A stretch of DNA of 64,000 nt from Chloroflexota bacterium (GTDB lineage Bacteria > Chloroflexota > Dormibacteria > Dormibacterales > Dormibacteraceae). The notes beneath the pieces were generated by a model. The model searched no databases, was not told the origin of the DNA, and saw only the letters and a program-made list of their open reading frames with translations. Positions within the stretch are counted from its first letter, which is position 1; each line of letters starts with the position of its first letter. Both the position numbers and the translations under genes were made by a program. Where the stretch lies: NCBI GenBank assembly GCA_005883575.1, contig VBFH01000025.1, forward strand, positions 62,001-126,000, read 5' to 3'. Below, piece after piece: positions 39,351-47,818 of the stretch.

Positions 39351-40519
39351 CGAAGACCGGGGATCACCCTCTCCTTCCAGAATTCGACATCGTTGGGGAT
39401 CGGCCGCGGCACGGCGATGACCGGTGGTTCCGACTTGAACCCCGCGCCCGTGTCGAACAGCACAACCCTCCCCTCTGGTTCGATGACCCGTGACTCCATG
39501 AGCATCTTCAAGCCGGCCGCGGCGGCTGCGGTTTCCAGGCTGGCGTAACCCAGGCCGAGACGTCCGAGTCTCCCCTGCGTCTCGACGATGTCGCGCTCAG
39601 GCACGGCCACCGCCCCGCCGCCGGATTTGCGCAGGCAGTCGAGGATCAAGAAATCGCCGACCGCCGACGGCACGCGCAGACCGGCCGCGGCCGTGGCGGC
39701 TCTATCCCATGGTTTCGCGAAGCGATCGCCGGCGTTGTAGGCCAGCACGATGGGGGCACAGCCCTCCGCCTGGACCGAGAACATGCGCGGACGGCGGGTG
39801 CCGATCATGTCCAACGCCTCCAGCTCCTCGAACGCCTTCCACATCCCGACGATGCCGGTGCCTCCGCCGGTGGGATACACGATCGCATCGGGCAGTTGCC
39901 AGCCGAGCTGCTCGGCAAGCTCGAAGCCCATGGTCTTCTTGCCTTCGACGCGGTACGGCTCCTTCAGCGTGCTGAGGTCGATGGCGCCGAGCTCGTCGCG
40001 AATCACGCCGGCCAGGCGTCCGCAGTCTGAGATCAACCCCTCCAGAAGCAGGAGGCCGGCGCCTGTGGCCAGGACCTCGACCTGGTTTTGCGCCGGCGCG
40101 TCGGCGGGCATGATCACCGTCGCTCGCACGCCGGCGGCCGCAGAGTACGCGGCCAGCGCGCCGCCGGCGTTGCCGGCGGACGCCGCCACCAGGTGCTTGG
40201 CGCCCAGCTCGACCGCGCGGCCGACCGCCACCGCCATCCCGCGCGCCTTGAAGGATCCGGTGGGGTTGAGGCTTTCGCGCTTCACGCTCATGTTGGTCAG
40301 GCCGAGCCACGACCCCAGGTGACGAGCGGGCTGCAGCGGAGTTTCGCCCTCGCCCAGATAGATGATGAAAGCCTGGCTGCGCACCGGCAGGAGCTCAGCC
40401 CAACGCCACAGCCTTCCAGATCGGCGAGTGGCCATCTGCTCGCAGCCAATCGTCTGCCGCGCGCGGGCAAGGTCATACCGCGCGAGCAGCGGGCGCTGAT
40501 CGATGGGGTCGAGCCCCAT
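39347..40519 (-). CDS. thrC: Threonine synthase (PLP-dependent)
   Basis: The catalytic Lys lies in LNPTGSFKARGMAVA and the phosphate-binding loop in ASAGNAGGALAAYSAAAG. YPTGGGTGIVGMWKAFEELE and VPSAVGDFLILDCLRKSGG follow; all are typical. It converts O-phosphohomoserine to threonine. From ATG 40519 the protein has 390 residues. Homology appears to extend upstream (SHLEGGLSGRRYEADAL), where family members begin with a Cys-containing LxCxxCG; here the cysteines are absent and no ATG, GTG or TTG starts this segment, though a CTG at 40573 would. The start is uncertain. Confidence 0.85.
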   Translation of the reverse strand: MGLDPIDQRPLLARYDLARARQTIGCEQMATRRSGRLWRWAELLPVRSQAFIIYLGEGETPLQPARHLGSWLGLTNMSVKRESLNPTGSFKARGMAVAVGRAVELGAKHLVAASAGNAGGALAAYSAAAGVRATVIMPADAPAQNQVEVLATGAGLLLLEGLISDCGRLAGVIRDELGAIDLSTLKEPYRVEGKKTMGFELAEQLGWQLPDAIVYPTGGGTGIVGMWKAFEELEALDMIGTRRPRMFSVQAEGCAPIVLAYNAGDRFAKPWDRAATAAAGLRVPSAVGDFLILDCLRKSGGGAVAVPERDIVETQGRLGRLGLGYASLETAAAAAGLKMLMESRVIEPEGRVVLFDTGAGFKSEPPVIAVPRPIPNDVEFWKERVIPGLR

Positions 40520-40596
40520 CAGCGCGTCGGCTTCATACCTCCGCCCGGACAGGCCACCTTCGAGGTGGCTCAGCGTGGAGCCGGTTTCTGCTCGCT

Positions 40597-41457
40597 TCAG
40601 GCGAAGCGTTGAACGAATGCGAGCGCTGTGTCCGCGACCTCCTTCCATCCGCTGTCGATCGTCAGCGCATGGCCGCGTCCCGCGATCTTTTTGATTTCGG
40701 TCACGCCCGGATTGCGCTTCTGGCGCTTGAAGGACGCGTTGGCGATCGCCCACGGGACGGTGTTGTCCTTCTCGCCATCGATGATCAGCAGCGGCCCGCG
40801 GTCCGGGTTGGTGGTGTCGACCTTGGCCTCGGTCCACGGGTTCAGGTTCGCCGCCGCGGCCTGGAAGATCGGAGCGCCGGAGGCGGGGACGGCAAAGGTT
40901 TCGTAGAGCTGCCTGGCCTCCTCCTGGCTGACCGCGTTCGCGAAAGCGAAGCGGAACTGCTCATACGTCAGCGGGATGGCCTTGCTGCGATTGGCGGGGT
41001 TGCTGAGCACCGGCGACGCTGACTTGAGCGCCGAGATGGGAAGCGGCAGCACCCCGCGAAACGGTGCCGGGTCGATCGCCACGGTGACCGCCGCGAGGCC
41101 TCGGCCGGCGATGATCTGGGCAAGCAGTCCGCCAAACGAATGGCCGATCACCGCCGGCTTCTTCTGCAGCCGGGTGACGATCGAGGCGACATGGTCGGCC
41201 ACCTGGCCAACGGTCTTGCCGGCAAACACCTCCGGATGCGCCTTTGCCTCAGCGACACTTTGCGGGTCGTCTGGCCAGCCGGGCTCGACGGCCGAATACC
41301 CGGATTTCTCGAAGAGAGCCGCCCAGCGGTCCCAGCTGCTCGGCAGAAGCCAAAGTCCGTGGATGAAGACGACCGGCGTGCGGCCAGTGGTGTTGGCGCG
41401 CTCGATCTGCTCGGCCTCGTGCTCGGTGATTCCGCTTTCGGCGGCGATGGTGTTCAT
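40597..41457 (-). CDS. Alpha/beta hydrolase
   Basis: From ATG 41457 the protein has 286 residues. The oxyanion segment is VVFIHGLWLLPSSWDRW, the nucleophile is Ser in AVIGHSFGGLLAQI, the acid is Asp in LLIIDGEKDNTVP and the base is His in IAGRGHALTIDSGW. It is therefore a complete serine hydrolase of the esterase/lipase-like group. The substrate is not evident. It ends just before the threonine synthase region on the same strand. It has no signal peptide, so it is cytoplasmic. Confidence 0.88.
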   Translation of the reverse strand: MNTIAAESGITEHEAEQIERANTTGRTPVVFIHGLWLLPSSWDRWAALFEKSGYSAVEPGWPDDPQSVAEAKAHPEVFAGKTVGQVADHVASIVTRLQKKPAVIGHSFGGLLAQIIAGRGLAAVTVAIDPAPFRGVLPLPISALKSASPVLSNPANRSKAIPLTYEQFRFAFANAVSQEEARQLYETFAVPASGAPIFQAAAANLNPWTEAKVDTTNPDRGPLLIIDGEKDNTVPWAIANASFKRQKRNPGVTEIKKIAGRGHALTIDSGWKEVADTALAFVQRFA

Positions 41458-41586
41458 GGCGGGCTCCTTCGCGTCGTCTTCCACCCCAATCCGCGGAACC
41501 CGCACCCATCGTAGTCGCTCCACGCAGCCTGGCCAGGGAGCGCTCACCGGGCGCTGCCGGTCCTGCCTGCTGTAGCCTCAGGCGAA

Positions 41587-42948
41587 GTGGTCGACCCCGA
41601 AGCCGTCTATCGCCAGACCACACCGCGATCTCGCGCCCTCCATGAGCGCGCGGCCATGGTGATGCCGGGCGGGACCACTCGCACGACGACGTACTTCCAC
41701 CCGTACCCGCTGTACATCGAGCGCGGCGAGGGGTGCCGTGTCTGGGACGTCGACGGCACCGAGCGGATCGACATGCTCGGCAACTACACGGCCTTGATCC
41801 TCGGCCACTCACATCCCAAGATCGTCGAGGCGATCCGACGGCAGGCGGCACGCGGGACGGGCTTCGCCGCCGCGAACCCGATCGAGGTCGAGCTTGCAAC
41901 CCTCTTGTGCGAGCGCGTGCCCAGCCTGGAGGCGGTCCGGTTCTGCAACTCCGGAACCGAGGCGACGATGTTTGCGATGCGCCTGGCTCGGGCCTTTACC
42001 GGACGGCCCAAGATCGCGCGCATCGAGGGCGGATACCACGGCACTCACGACTATGCCGAGGTCAGCACTCACCCCGTGGTGTCTGAGGCCGGGCCGCCCG
42101 AGGCGCCGCAAGCGATGGCGGACTCGATGGGCACCCCCGACTGGGCGCTCGATCAGGTGATCGTTCTTCCATTCAACAATCCCGACGCGGCCGAGCGGAT
42201 CATCCGGCGCGAAAAGTCCCAGCTTGCCGCCGTGATCCTGGAACCGATCATCGGGGCCGGCGGGGTGATCCCCGCGACCATCGAATTCTTGCAGCGACTC
42301 CGAGATGTGACGCGCGAGCTCGGCATCCTGTTGATCTTCGACGAGGTAATCTCGCTGCGCGTCGCGCCCGGCGGCGCTCAGCAGCTGTACGACGTCACGC
42401 CCGACCTGACCACGCTGGGCAAGATCATCGGCGGGGGACTTCCGGTGGCCGCGTTCGGCGGGCGGGCGGACGTGATGGAGATGCTCGACCCTCGGCGCGA
42501 GCCGAACATCGCCCAGGGCGGGACGTACAACGGCAACCCTCTCGGCATGGCCGCCGGCCTCGCAGCGATGACAGAGCTCACGCCCGACGTCTACGACGAC
42601 TTGAACAGGAAGGGCGCTCGCGTCTGCGAGCAGCTTACGGAGGTGTTTGCCTCGCACCACGTGCCGGTTCAGGTCAACAGCGCAGGCTCGCTTCTCGCGC
42701 TGCATTTCACCGACAAGCCGGTGGTGGACTACCGGACGATGGCCGCGGCCGACAAGAAGCAGGCGCGCGACCTGTTTCTCGGTCTCGTCAATCACGGTGT
42801 GCTGATGGCGCCGCGAGCCATGGGAGCGCTGTCCACGCCGATGGGCGAGGACGACATCCAGCAGTTCGTCGACGCGGTCGAAGCGGTTGTGGCCGAGCAG
42901 CGCCGGCGATGGGAATCCAGGGAACCGAACGCGCGCGCCTCGCGTTAG
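41587..42948 (+). CDS. Class III aminotransferase (glutamate-1-semialdehyde aminomutase-like)
   Basis: This PLP enzyme (453 aa, GTG start) has MPGGTTRTTTYFHPYPLYIERGEG, a CNSGTEATMFAMRLARAFTG phosphate site, GGYHGTHDYAEVS, LLIFDEVIS with the cofactor-binding Asp, and the Schiff-base Lys in TTLGKIIGGGLPVAAFGG. The MPGGxxR start and GGxPVAAFGG are shared with HemL and with amino acid aminomutases. The lack of heme neighbours and the sequence PDLTTLGK leave the substrate open. Adjacent GH3 lipoprotein follows after 12 bases. Confidence 0.85.
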   Translation: MVDPEAVYRQTTPRSRALHERAAMVMPGGTTRTTTYFHPYPLYIERGEGCRVWDVDGTERIDMLGNYTALILGHSHPKIVEAIRRQAARGTGFAAANPIEVELATLLCERVPSLEAVRFCNSGTEATMFAMRLARAFTGRPKIARIEGGYHGTHDYAEVSTHPVVSEAGPPEAPQAMADSMGTPDWALDQVIVLPFNNPDAAERIIRREKSQLAAVILEPIIGAGGVIPATIEFLQRLRDVTRELGILLIFDEVISLRVAPGGAQQLYDVTPDLTTLGKIIGGGLPVAAFGGRADVMEMLDPRREPNIAQGGTYNGNPLGMAAGLAAMTELTPDVYDDLNRKGARVCEQLTEVFASHHVPVQVNSAGSLLALHFTDKPVVDYRTMAAADKKQARDLFLGLVNHGVLMAPRAMGALSTPMGEDDIQQFVDAVEAVVAEQRRRWESREPNARASR

Positions 42949-42960
42949 TACTTTCCCTAG

Positions 42961-44013
42961 ATGACCACACGGATCGCCGCCTTCTTTCTGCTCGCTGTGA
43001 TGGTGGCGTGCGGTGGACAGCCGACCGCAAGGACCTCTCCGCCACCCACCCCGGTTGCGACCGCCTCGGCAGGGCTCTCCCTCGACGAGGAGGTCGGGGC
43101 GGTGATGATGGTCGGATTCGAGGGACCGCTGACCGACGCGGTGCTCGCGGACTGGAGCCGGCACCAGTTCGGCGGCCTGTTGATCGTGAACCGCAACGGC
43201 AACGCGAGATCGGATTCCGGCCTCAGCACGCTGGTTCGCGACCTGCGCGCCGTGTCGCGCCATCGCCTCATCGCGGCGACCGACCAGGAGGGAGGTGGTG
43301 TCTGCCTCGCCGCTGCGTCGGTTCCGTGCGCTCCGATGCCGGTCGGCGAGTCCGCGACCACCGGGATGGCGACCGCTCTGCGCACGCTCGGGTTCGACCT
43401 CGACCTCGGACCCGTCTCCGATGTCTGCTCGAGCTCCTCCTCGGTGATGTGGGGACGCTGCTACGGGACCACGCCTGGGTCGGTCGCGCCTGCGGTGGGC
43501 TCGGTGGTGGACGGCATCCACGCGGCCCACATGCTCTCCGCGGCCAAGCATTTCCCCGGGCATGGCGACACCACCGTCAGCTCGGAGACGCAGCTGCCGC
43601 GAATCGATGAGTCCCTGGCCACGATCCGCGCGCGCGACCTCCCGTCGTTTGCGGCAGCGATCGCGCACGGCACGGATTTCGTCCTCCTCGGCCACCTCTT
43701 CTTTCCGGCGCTCGACCCGCACAGGTCAGCGGACCTCTCGCCCGCGACGGTGAAGGTGCTTCGGACTGAGCTCGGCTTCAAGGGCGCCATCCTTTCCGAC
43801 GACATGGAGATGGGCGCGATCACCGCGAGCACGCCCACCCCTGACGCCGCGGTCCAGTTTCTGATCGCCGGCGGAGACATGGTGATGGTCGCCCACGACC
43901 TCGCGGTCGCAGACGCGACCTACGACGCGATCAAGAATGCGGTCGAGTCGGGCCGCCTGCCTCGCGCGAGACTCGACGAGGCGGTGGCGGCCCTGACCAT
44001 GCTGTCCGGCTAG
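42961..44013 (+). CDS. GH3-family lipoprotein (extracellular NagZ-like)
   Basis: A 350-residue protein with a lipoprotein signal (RIAAFFLLAVMVACGG) and a Pro/Thr-rich tether. The GH3 barrel shows AKHFPGHGDTTVSSE (NagZ-type acid-base loop) and ILSDDMEMGAI with the nucleophile Asp. Conserved ATDQEGGGVC replaces the usual DQEGGxVxRL, and the extra Cys residues (VCLAAASVPC, VCSSSSS, GRCYG) suggest disulfides. It would release amino sugars outside the cell, whereas the NagZ at 30082 has no signal. Confidence 0.85.
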   Translation: MTTRIAAFFLLAVMVACGGQPTARTSPPPTPVATASAGLSLDEEVGAVMMVGFEGPLTDAVLADWSRHQFGGLLIVNRNGNARSDSGLSTLVRDLRAVSRHRLIAATDQEGGGVCLAAASVPCAPMPVGESATTGMATALRTLGFDLDLGPVSDVCSSSSSVMWGRCYGTTPGSVAPAVGSVVDGIHAAHMLSAAKHFPGHGDTTVSSETQLPRIDESLATIRARDLPSFAAAIAHGTDFVLLGHLFFPALDPHRSADLSPATVKVLRTELGFKGAILSDDMEMGAITASTPTPDAAVQFLIAGGDMVMVAHDLAVADATYDAIKNAVESGRLPRARLDEAVAALTMLSG

Positions 44014-44522
44014 CGGCTCGAGGCCGCGGCCACACCAACCTCGTCGAGCTTGCCGGTGCGGACGTCGTAGACGAAACCGCGCACGCTGGACTTGTTCGGG
44101 ATGAACGGGCTTGCCTTGATGCGCGCGATCGACTGCTTGACGTCGCCTTCGAGGTCCGAGAAGGCCTCCAGAGCAAACGCAGGCCGGATCCCGACCTCAG
44201 ATTCGATCTGCTTCTTCAAGTCGTCGTCCTTGAACGTCAGCATCCCGCAGTCGGTGTGGTGGATGAGGATGATCTCCTTGGTCCCGAGCAGGCGCTGGGA
44301 GATGGCGAGCGAGCGGATCGCGTCGTCGGTCGCCACGCCTCCGGCGTTGCGGATGACGTGCGCGTCGCCTTCCTGCAGGCCGAGGATCTTGTGCACGTCG
44401 AGGCGCGCGTCCATGCACGCGAGCACCGCCACGTGCTTGGCCGGCGGGAGAGGAAGGTCACCGTTCTTGAACGAGCTTGCGTACGACTGGTTGTTGCGGA
44501 CGAATTCGTCGGTAACGCTCAT
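44010..44522 (-). CDS. Beta-class carbonic anhydrase
   Basis: At 170 residues this is a short type II beta-carbonic anhydrase. The zinc ligands appear in VAVLACMDARLD (Cys, with the Asp-Arg dyad) and LIHHTDCGM (His and Cys). The RNAGGVATDDAIRSLAISQ motif of the family is present. It interconverts CO2 and bicarbonate in the cytoplasm. It is convergent with the GH3 gene, with 4 bases shared by the stops. Confidence 0.92.
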   Translation of the reverse strand: MSVTDEFVRNNQSYASSFKNGDLPLPPAKHVAVLACMDARLDVHKILGLQEGDAHVIRNAGGVATDDAIRSLAISQRLLGTKEIILIHHTDCGMLTFKDDDLKKQIESEVGIRPAFALEAFSDLEGDVKQSIARIKASPFIPNKSSVRGFVYDVRTGKLDEVGVAAASSR

Positions 44523-44690
44523 TGCACATGCCTCCTGTGAAATCAGTCAGTCGGAAATTTCGAGAGTGAGTTCCGGCTAACTACAGAGGCAGGTGCTGCA
44601 GCCCGCGTGATCGATCGCGCGTCGCCACGTGAGGATGCGAACGGCCATCGATGCGCCCACAGCCGCTCCAAGGTAGCAGTTGGACGGTGG

Positions 44691-46790
44691 TTAATGCTTC
44701 TTCTTCCGGCGGCCGCCACCGCTCGGTGAAGGGGAGGTCTGTGTCACGGGCGGGCTCGTCGGCGCGGTCCCTGGAAGGTAGTAGTTGTCGTAGGCGTAGA
44801 CGATGCCCTGCGGTGGGCTGTACCACTGCTCCGCGCCCAGCACCGGCAGCGCGTGAGTGAGGAAAGTGTGCCAGGCGGGGACGGCAACGAGGTAGCTGTC
44901 CGAGCCTTCGATCATCTTGACCCGCCAGTCGGGGTTCCCCATCCACACCGCGACCGCGATCTTCGGCGTAAAGCCGACGGTCCACGCGTCGGCGAAGCTG
45001 TCTGAGGTTCCCGTCTTGACGGCCACCTGCCATCCAGGGATGACGAGCTGGGAGTTGCGCCCGAAGATCATGGAGCGGTTTTCGTCCTTGGACAGCATCG
45101 TCGCCATGATGAAGGCGACCTTCGGATCGACGGCTTGCTGCGCCTTGTCGGCGTGCTGGTAGATCGTCGCGCCACCCCTCTGGACTCTGACGATCGCAAA
45201 CGGTTGGTGGAGCGTGCCCTGGGCGGCGAGAACGGATGCGCCGGTTGCCATCTGCAGCGGTGTCTCGCCATAACCGCCCAGCGTCAGCGACGGGCCGAAG
45301 CTGTTGAGGTCGTCGCTGTTCGTGAAGCTGCCGTCCGGGTGCTGCTGCCACGGCGGCGCGCCCATCGACCGCGCCATCTGCACCACATTCGGAACTCCGA
45401 CGCCAAGCTCCACCTTGACCGCCGGGATGTTCAGCGAGTTGCCGATGCAGACCTGCACCTGGCAGGTGCCGTGATACGTCTGGTCGTAGTTCTGCGGTTT
45501 GTAGATCGTCTGAGATCCGGGGTCGCGGTACTGAAACGGCCCATCCTGGATCGGCGTCGTCATCGTGAAGTGGCCGCTAGTGATCGCCGCGGTGTAGGTG
45601 AAGATCTTCATCGACGACCCCGGATTGCGCGGCGGCCAGACGGCGAGGTTGTACTGTCCGCCGTCCGTGTTGGGGTTGGCCGAAGAGACCATCGCGATGA
45701 TCGCGCCTGACGTCGGCTCAATGGCGACGAGCGAGCCCTGCTGCACGCGCCGCCATGCGATGTCCGCCTGAGTCAGGCTGATCGCATCCTGGGCGATCGT
45801 CTGCAGAGTCATGTTCAGGGTGGTGTACACGCGAAGGCCTCCGCCGTACGTGACGTTGCTGCCGAATTTCTGCTTCAGCTGCCCTGTTACGTAGCTGACA
45901 AAGCCTGGCGCGTACACCGTGCTGACCGGCCTGAACATGTGCGAGGGCGGACTGAGGTCTTCCTTGAAAGCCTTGTCAGCCTCGGCTTGCGAGATCTTTC
46001 CGTCGCTGACCATGGCCGCGAGCACCTCGTGCTGGCGAGCCTTGGCCGCCTGCCAGTTTCGGAAGGGGCTGTAGAGGGTCGGACCGCGTACGAGACCGGC
46101 AAGCATCGACGCTTGCGCGAGGTCGAGGTTGCTCGTCTTCTTATGGAAGAAGATGGCCGACGCGGCGGCGCTGCCCACCGCGGAGTTGCCGAACGAAATG
46201 CTGTTCAGATACATCTCGAGGATCTGCGACTTCGAGTAGCGGCGCTCGACGGCGAACGAGAGCAACGCCTCAGTCAGCTTGCGCTGGAGGGTTGGTTGGT
46301 CGCCCAGCAACCGGACCTTGACCAGCTGCTGCGTGATAGTGGAGGCGCCCTGCACAGTGTCGTGCGCCTTGAGGTCGACGATCGCCGCGCGCGCAATCCC
46401 GGCGGGGTCGATTCCCGGCTCGGAATAAAAGTTGCGGTCCTCGATCGCGAGGAGTGCCTCGGGCAGCGTGGTTCCCATCGCGGACAGCGGCTCGTAGTAA
46501 TGCTGGTAGCCGGGTGGGTGCAGGTCGGCGATCGCTGTGGTGCCGTCGCTCGCGTAGAGGATCGTGTCCGCCGGAACGTCGCTGTCGAGCTGCGAGACAT
46601 CCGGCAGCGGCGCCGCATAGGCGACATACCACGGCGACGTGAAGGCCGCGGGCACGGCGAGGGCAAGCAGCAGCACAATTCGAAACACCAAGCCGCCGCG
46701 CTGCCGGTTGAGTTTGTTCTTCAGGTTGCGCGGCGTCGAGCCACGCGGCCAAACTTGGTCTGGCTTATCGAACGGATCGATGTCGCCCAT
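44691..46790 (-). CDS. Class A penicillin-binding protein (PBP1A/PonA type)
   Basis: At 699 residues this bifunctional cell-wall synthase has a cytoplasmic N-terminus, one membrane helix (FRIVLLLALAVPAAF) and a GT51 glycosyltransferase (AIEDRNFYSEPGIDP, GASTITQQLVK, RKLTEALLSFAVERRYSKSQ, EMYLNSISFGN). The transpeptidase has the SxxK serine in NPGSSMKIFTY, GNSLN and KTGTSDSFADAW. Cys in HGTCQVQVCIGNSLN may form a disulfide. The C-terminal tail is Pro/Ser-rich and ends in GGGRRKKKH. It polymerises and cross-links peptidoglycan at the outer face of the membrane. Confidence 0.93.
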   Translation of the reverse strand: MGDIDPFDKPDQVWPRGSTPRNLKNKLNRQRGGLVFRIVLLLALAVPAAFTSPWYVAYAAPLPDVSQLDSDVPADTILYASDGTTAIADLHPPGYQHYYEPLSAMGTTLPEALLAIEDRNFYSEPGIDPAGIARAAIVDLKAHDTVQGASTITQQLVKVRLLGDQPTLQRKLTEALLSFAVERRYSKSQILEMYLNSISFGNSAVGSAAASAIFFHKKTSNLDLAQASMLAGLVRGPTLYSPFRNWQAAKARQHEVLAAMVSDGKISQAEADKAFKEDLSPPSHMFRPVSTVYAPGFVSYVTGQLKQKFGSNVTYGGGLRVYTTLNMTLQTIAQDAISLTQADIAWRRVQQGSLVAIEPTSGAIIAMVSSANPNTDGGQYNLAVWPPRNPGSSMKIFTYTAAITSGHFTMTTPIQDGPFQYRDPGSQTIYKPQNYDQTYHGTCQVQVCIGNSLNIPAVKVELGVGVPNVVQMARSMGAPPWQQHPDGSFTNSDDLNSFGPSLTLGGYGETPLQMATGASVLAAQGTLHQPFAIVRVQRGGATIYQHADKAQQAVDPKVAFIMATMLSKDENRSMIFGRNSQLVIPGWQVAVKTGTSDSFADAWTVGFTPKIAVAVWMGNPDWRVKMIEGSDSYLVAVPAWHTFLTHALPVLGAEQWYSPPQGIVYAYDNYYLPGTAPTSPPVTQTSPSPSGGGRRKKKH

Positions 46791-46942
46791 CCCGATGCGA
46801 TCTATCGCCCGCTTCGTTCCAGTCGTCGACCCTCATGAAGATCAAAACGCTCCCGCGCAACCGAGTATTGAAACCTCGATGCCGCTGAATTCAAAAGCTA
46901 ATGTAACAACACGCGCGATCAGCGTGCTCCAAACTGCTCAGG

Positions 46943-47245
46943 GTGCGCGGATTCGTTCTCGGTTTGATCCTCGTCGTGGCCCTGATGCTGACCGTGCTCT
47001 CGCGCCGGCCGGGAGGCTTCCGCCGCCAGCTCCGCCTCGTCGGCCGCCGCCTCAAGGTCTTTCTGTGGCTTGGCGGCATTTACATCGCGGGCTCGATGGT
47101 TATTCGCCTGGTCTTTCCATCTGGTCCCGTAGCGGACTATGGACCGCCGGCGCTCGCGATACTGCTCGTGGCGGTCTTCGTCGTCGTCGGCCAGGATCCG
47201 GCATCAACGCCCTCAGAGTCTCCGCCTGGCTCGCGAGCGCCGTGA
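46943..47245 (+). CDS. Membrane protein of unknown function (100 aa)
   Basis: The product has three hydrophobic stretches (FVLGLILVVALMLTVL, LKVFLWLGGIYIAGSMVI and ALAILLVAVFVVV) with a basic loop between them (SRRPGGFRRQLRLVGRRLK), so the orientation is probably N-out/loop-in. It ends in a Ser/Pro-rich tail. No family is recognised. The GTG start at 46943 is divergent from the PBP gene. Confidence 0.55.
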   Translation: MRGFVLGLILVVALMLTVLSRRPGGFRRQLRLVGRRLKVFLWLGGIYIAGSMVIRLVFPSGPVADYGPPALAILLVAVFVVVGQDPASTPSESPPGSRAP

Positions 47246-47256
47246 CCCGGCCGGAG

Positions 47257-47466
47257 CTACATGTTCGGGCAGTTGTGCGTCGTGGATCCGCTCGACGGAG
47301 TTGGATTCGGCGACGGCGAGGCCGCGAAAACCGGTGAGGCGAGGAAAAGAGCCACGAGGGCGCTGATCGCGACGATCAATGCCAAGCCGAGCTTGCGCCA
47401 CGGCCTCGACTTCGCCGCGACAGGGACTTCATGCGGTGACTGTGCCGGTTGCTCGTCTTCGCTCAC
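47257..47466 (-). CDS. Small secreted or membrane-anchored peptide (69 aa)
   Basis: The start is GTG 47466 (VSEDEQPAQSPHEVPVAAKS). A basic patch (RPWRK) precedes one hydrophobic helix (LGLALIVAISALVALFLASP, ending VFA), then an outside tail rich in Ser, Pro and Thr (SPSPNPTPSSGSTTHNCPNM). A cleavage site after FAA is plausible, giving a 25-residue peptide, or it stays as an anchor. An unusually perfect ribosome site precedes it. No family is recognised. Confidence 0.6.
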   Translation of the reverse strand: MSEDEQPAQSPHEVPVAAKSRPWRKLGLALIVAISALVALFLASPVFAASPSPNPTPSSGSTTHNCPNM

Positions 47467-47470
47467 CTTG

Positions 47471-47483
47471 CGATCACCTCCTT
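47471..47483 (-). promoter_or_regulatory. Full-length Shine-Dalgarno match
   Basis: The minus strand carries AAGGAGGTGATCG upstream of the GTG start at 47466. AAGGAGGTGATC is complementary to the entire 3' end of 16S rRNA, far longer than the usual 4-6 base match in this window. It supports the choice of start and implies strong initiation. Confidence 0.8.
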
Positions 47484-47534
47484 GCAATGGGTTTGCTCCC
47501 AGTGTGGGGAGGCAAGCTCAGAGCAAGCTTGGAG

Positions 47535-47555
47535 CGCCCTCATAAAAGAGGCGCA
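47535..47555 (-). terminator. Hairpin after the zinc-finger gene
   Basis: GCGCCCTC (47535-47542) pairs with GAGGCGC (47549-47555), with one bulged base and an A/T-rich loop. It lies 3 bases beyond the stop of the zinc-finger gene, between it and the small secreted peptide. No T tract follows. Confidence 0.4.
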
Positions 47556-47557
47556 GC

Positions 47558-47809
47558 TCAGTAAGGGTGGGACTGTTCCCACGCGGCCTGGCATCTGACG
47601 CATCTGATCGCAGTAGGCAGCGCCTCCAACCGCTCCTCTCCGATGCCACCTCCGCAGTCCTGGCAGCGTCCATATCTCGGATCCTCGGGGCTGCTCGCCG
47701 CGGCCAAAGCCTCGTCGCGTCCGCGGTCCAGAATCCTCTCGATCGCCGTGGCGACAGCCTGGTCGCTCAGGGCTTGCGTTGTGTCTGCATCGCGAAAGCC
47801 CCGGCTCAC
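47558..47809 (-). CDS. DksA/TraR-type zinc-finger protein (83 aa)
   Basis: A small protein with the C4 zinc finger of the DksA/TraR family: YGRCQDCGGGIGEERLEALP followed by TAIRCVRCQ. The helical part before it (DQAVATAIERILDRGRDEAL) resembles the C-terminal helix of DksA. It is shorter than DksA and lacks the coiled-coil tip, as in TraR-like members. It may bind RNA polymerase near the secondary channel. The GTG start is 9 bases after the stop of the aminotransferase-like gene on the same strand. Confidence 0.85.
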   Translation of the reverse strand: MSRGFRDADTTQALSDQAVATAIERILDRGRDEALAAASSPEDPRYGRCQDCGGGIGEERLEALPTAIRCVRCQAAWEQSHPY

Positions 47810-47818
47810 GACCTCACC

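Noticed and set aside
41809-43722. 637-codon open frame on the minus strand
   Set aside because: It is antisense to the class III aminotransferase and GH3 genes, both of which have complete motifs. Composition is low-quality.
44577-44648. 23-aa minus-strand peptide ending in AGCSTCLCS
   Set aside because: A tidy Cys-rich tail but no ribosome site, no homologue that I recognise and a length that occurs often by chance.
47471-47483. Possible 16S rRNA 3'-end fragment (gatcacctcctt)
   Set aside because: The match is only 12-13 bases and sits exactly where a ribosome site for the 47466 start should be, so the Shine-Dalgarno reading is simpler.
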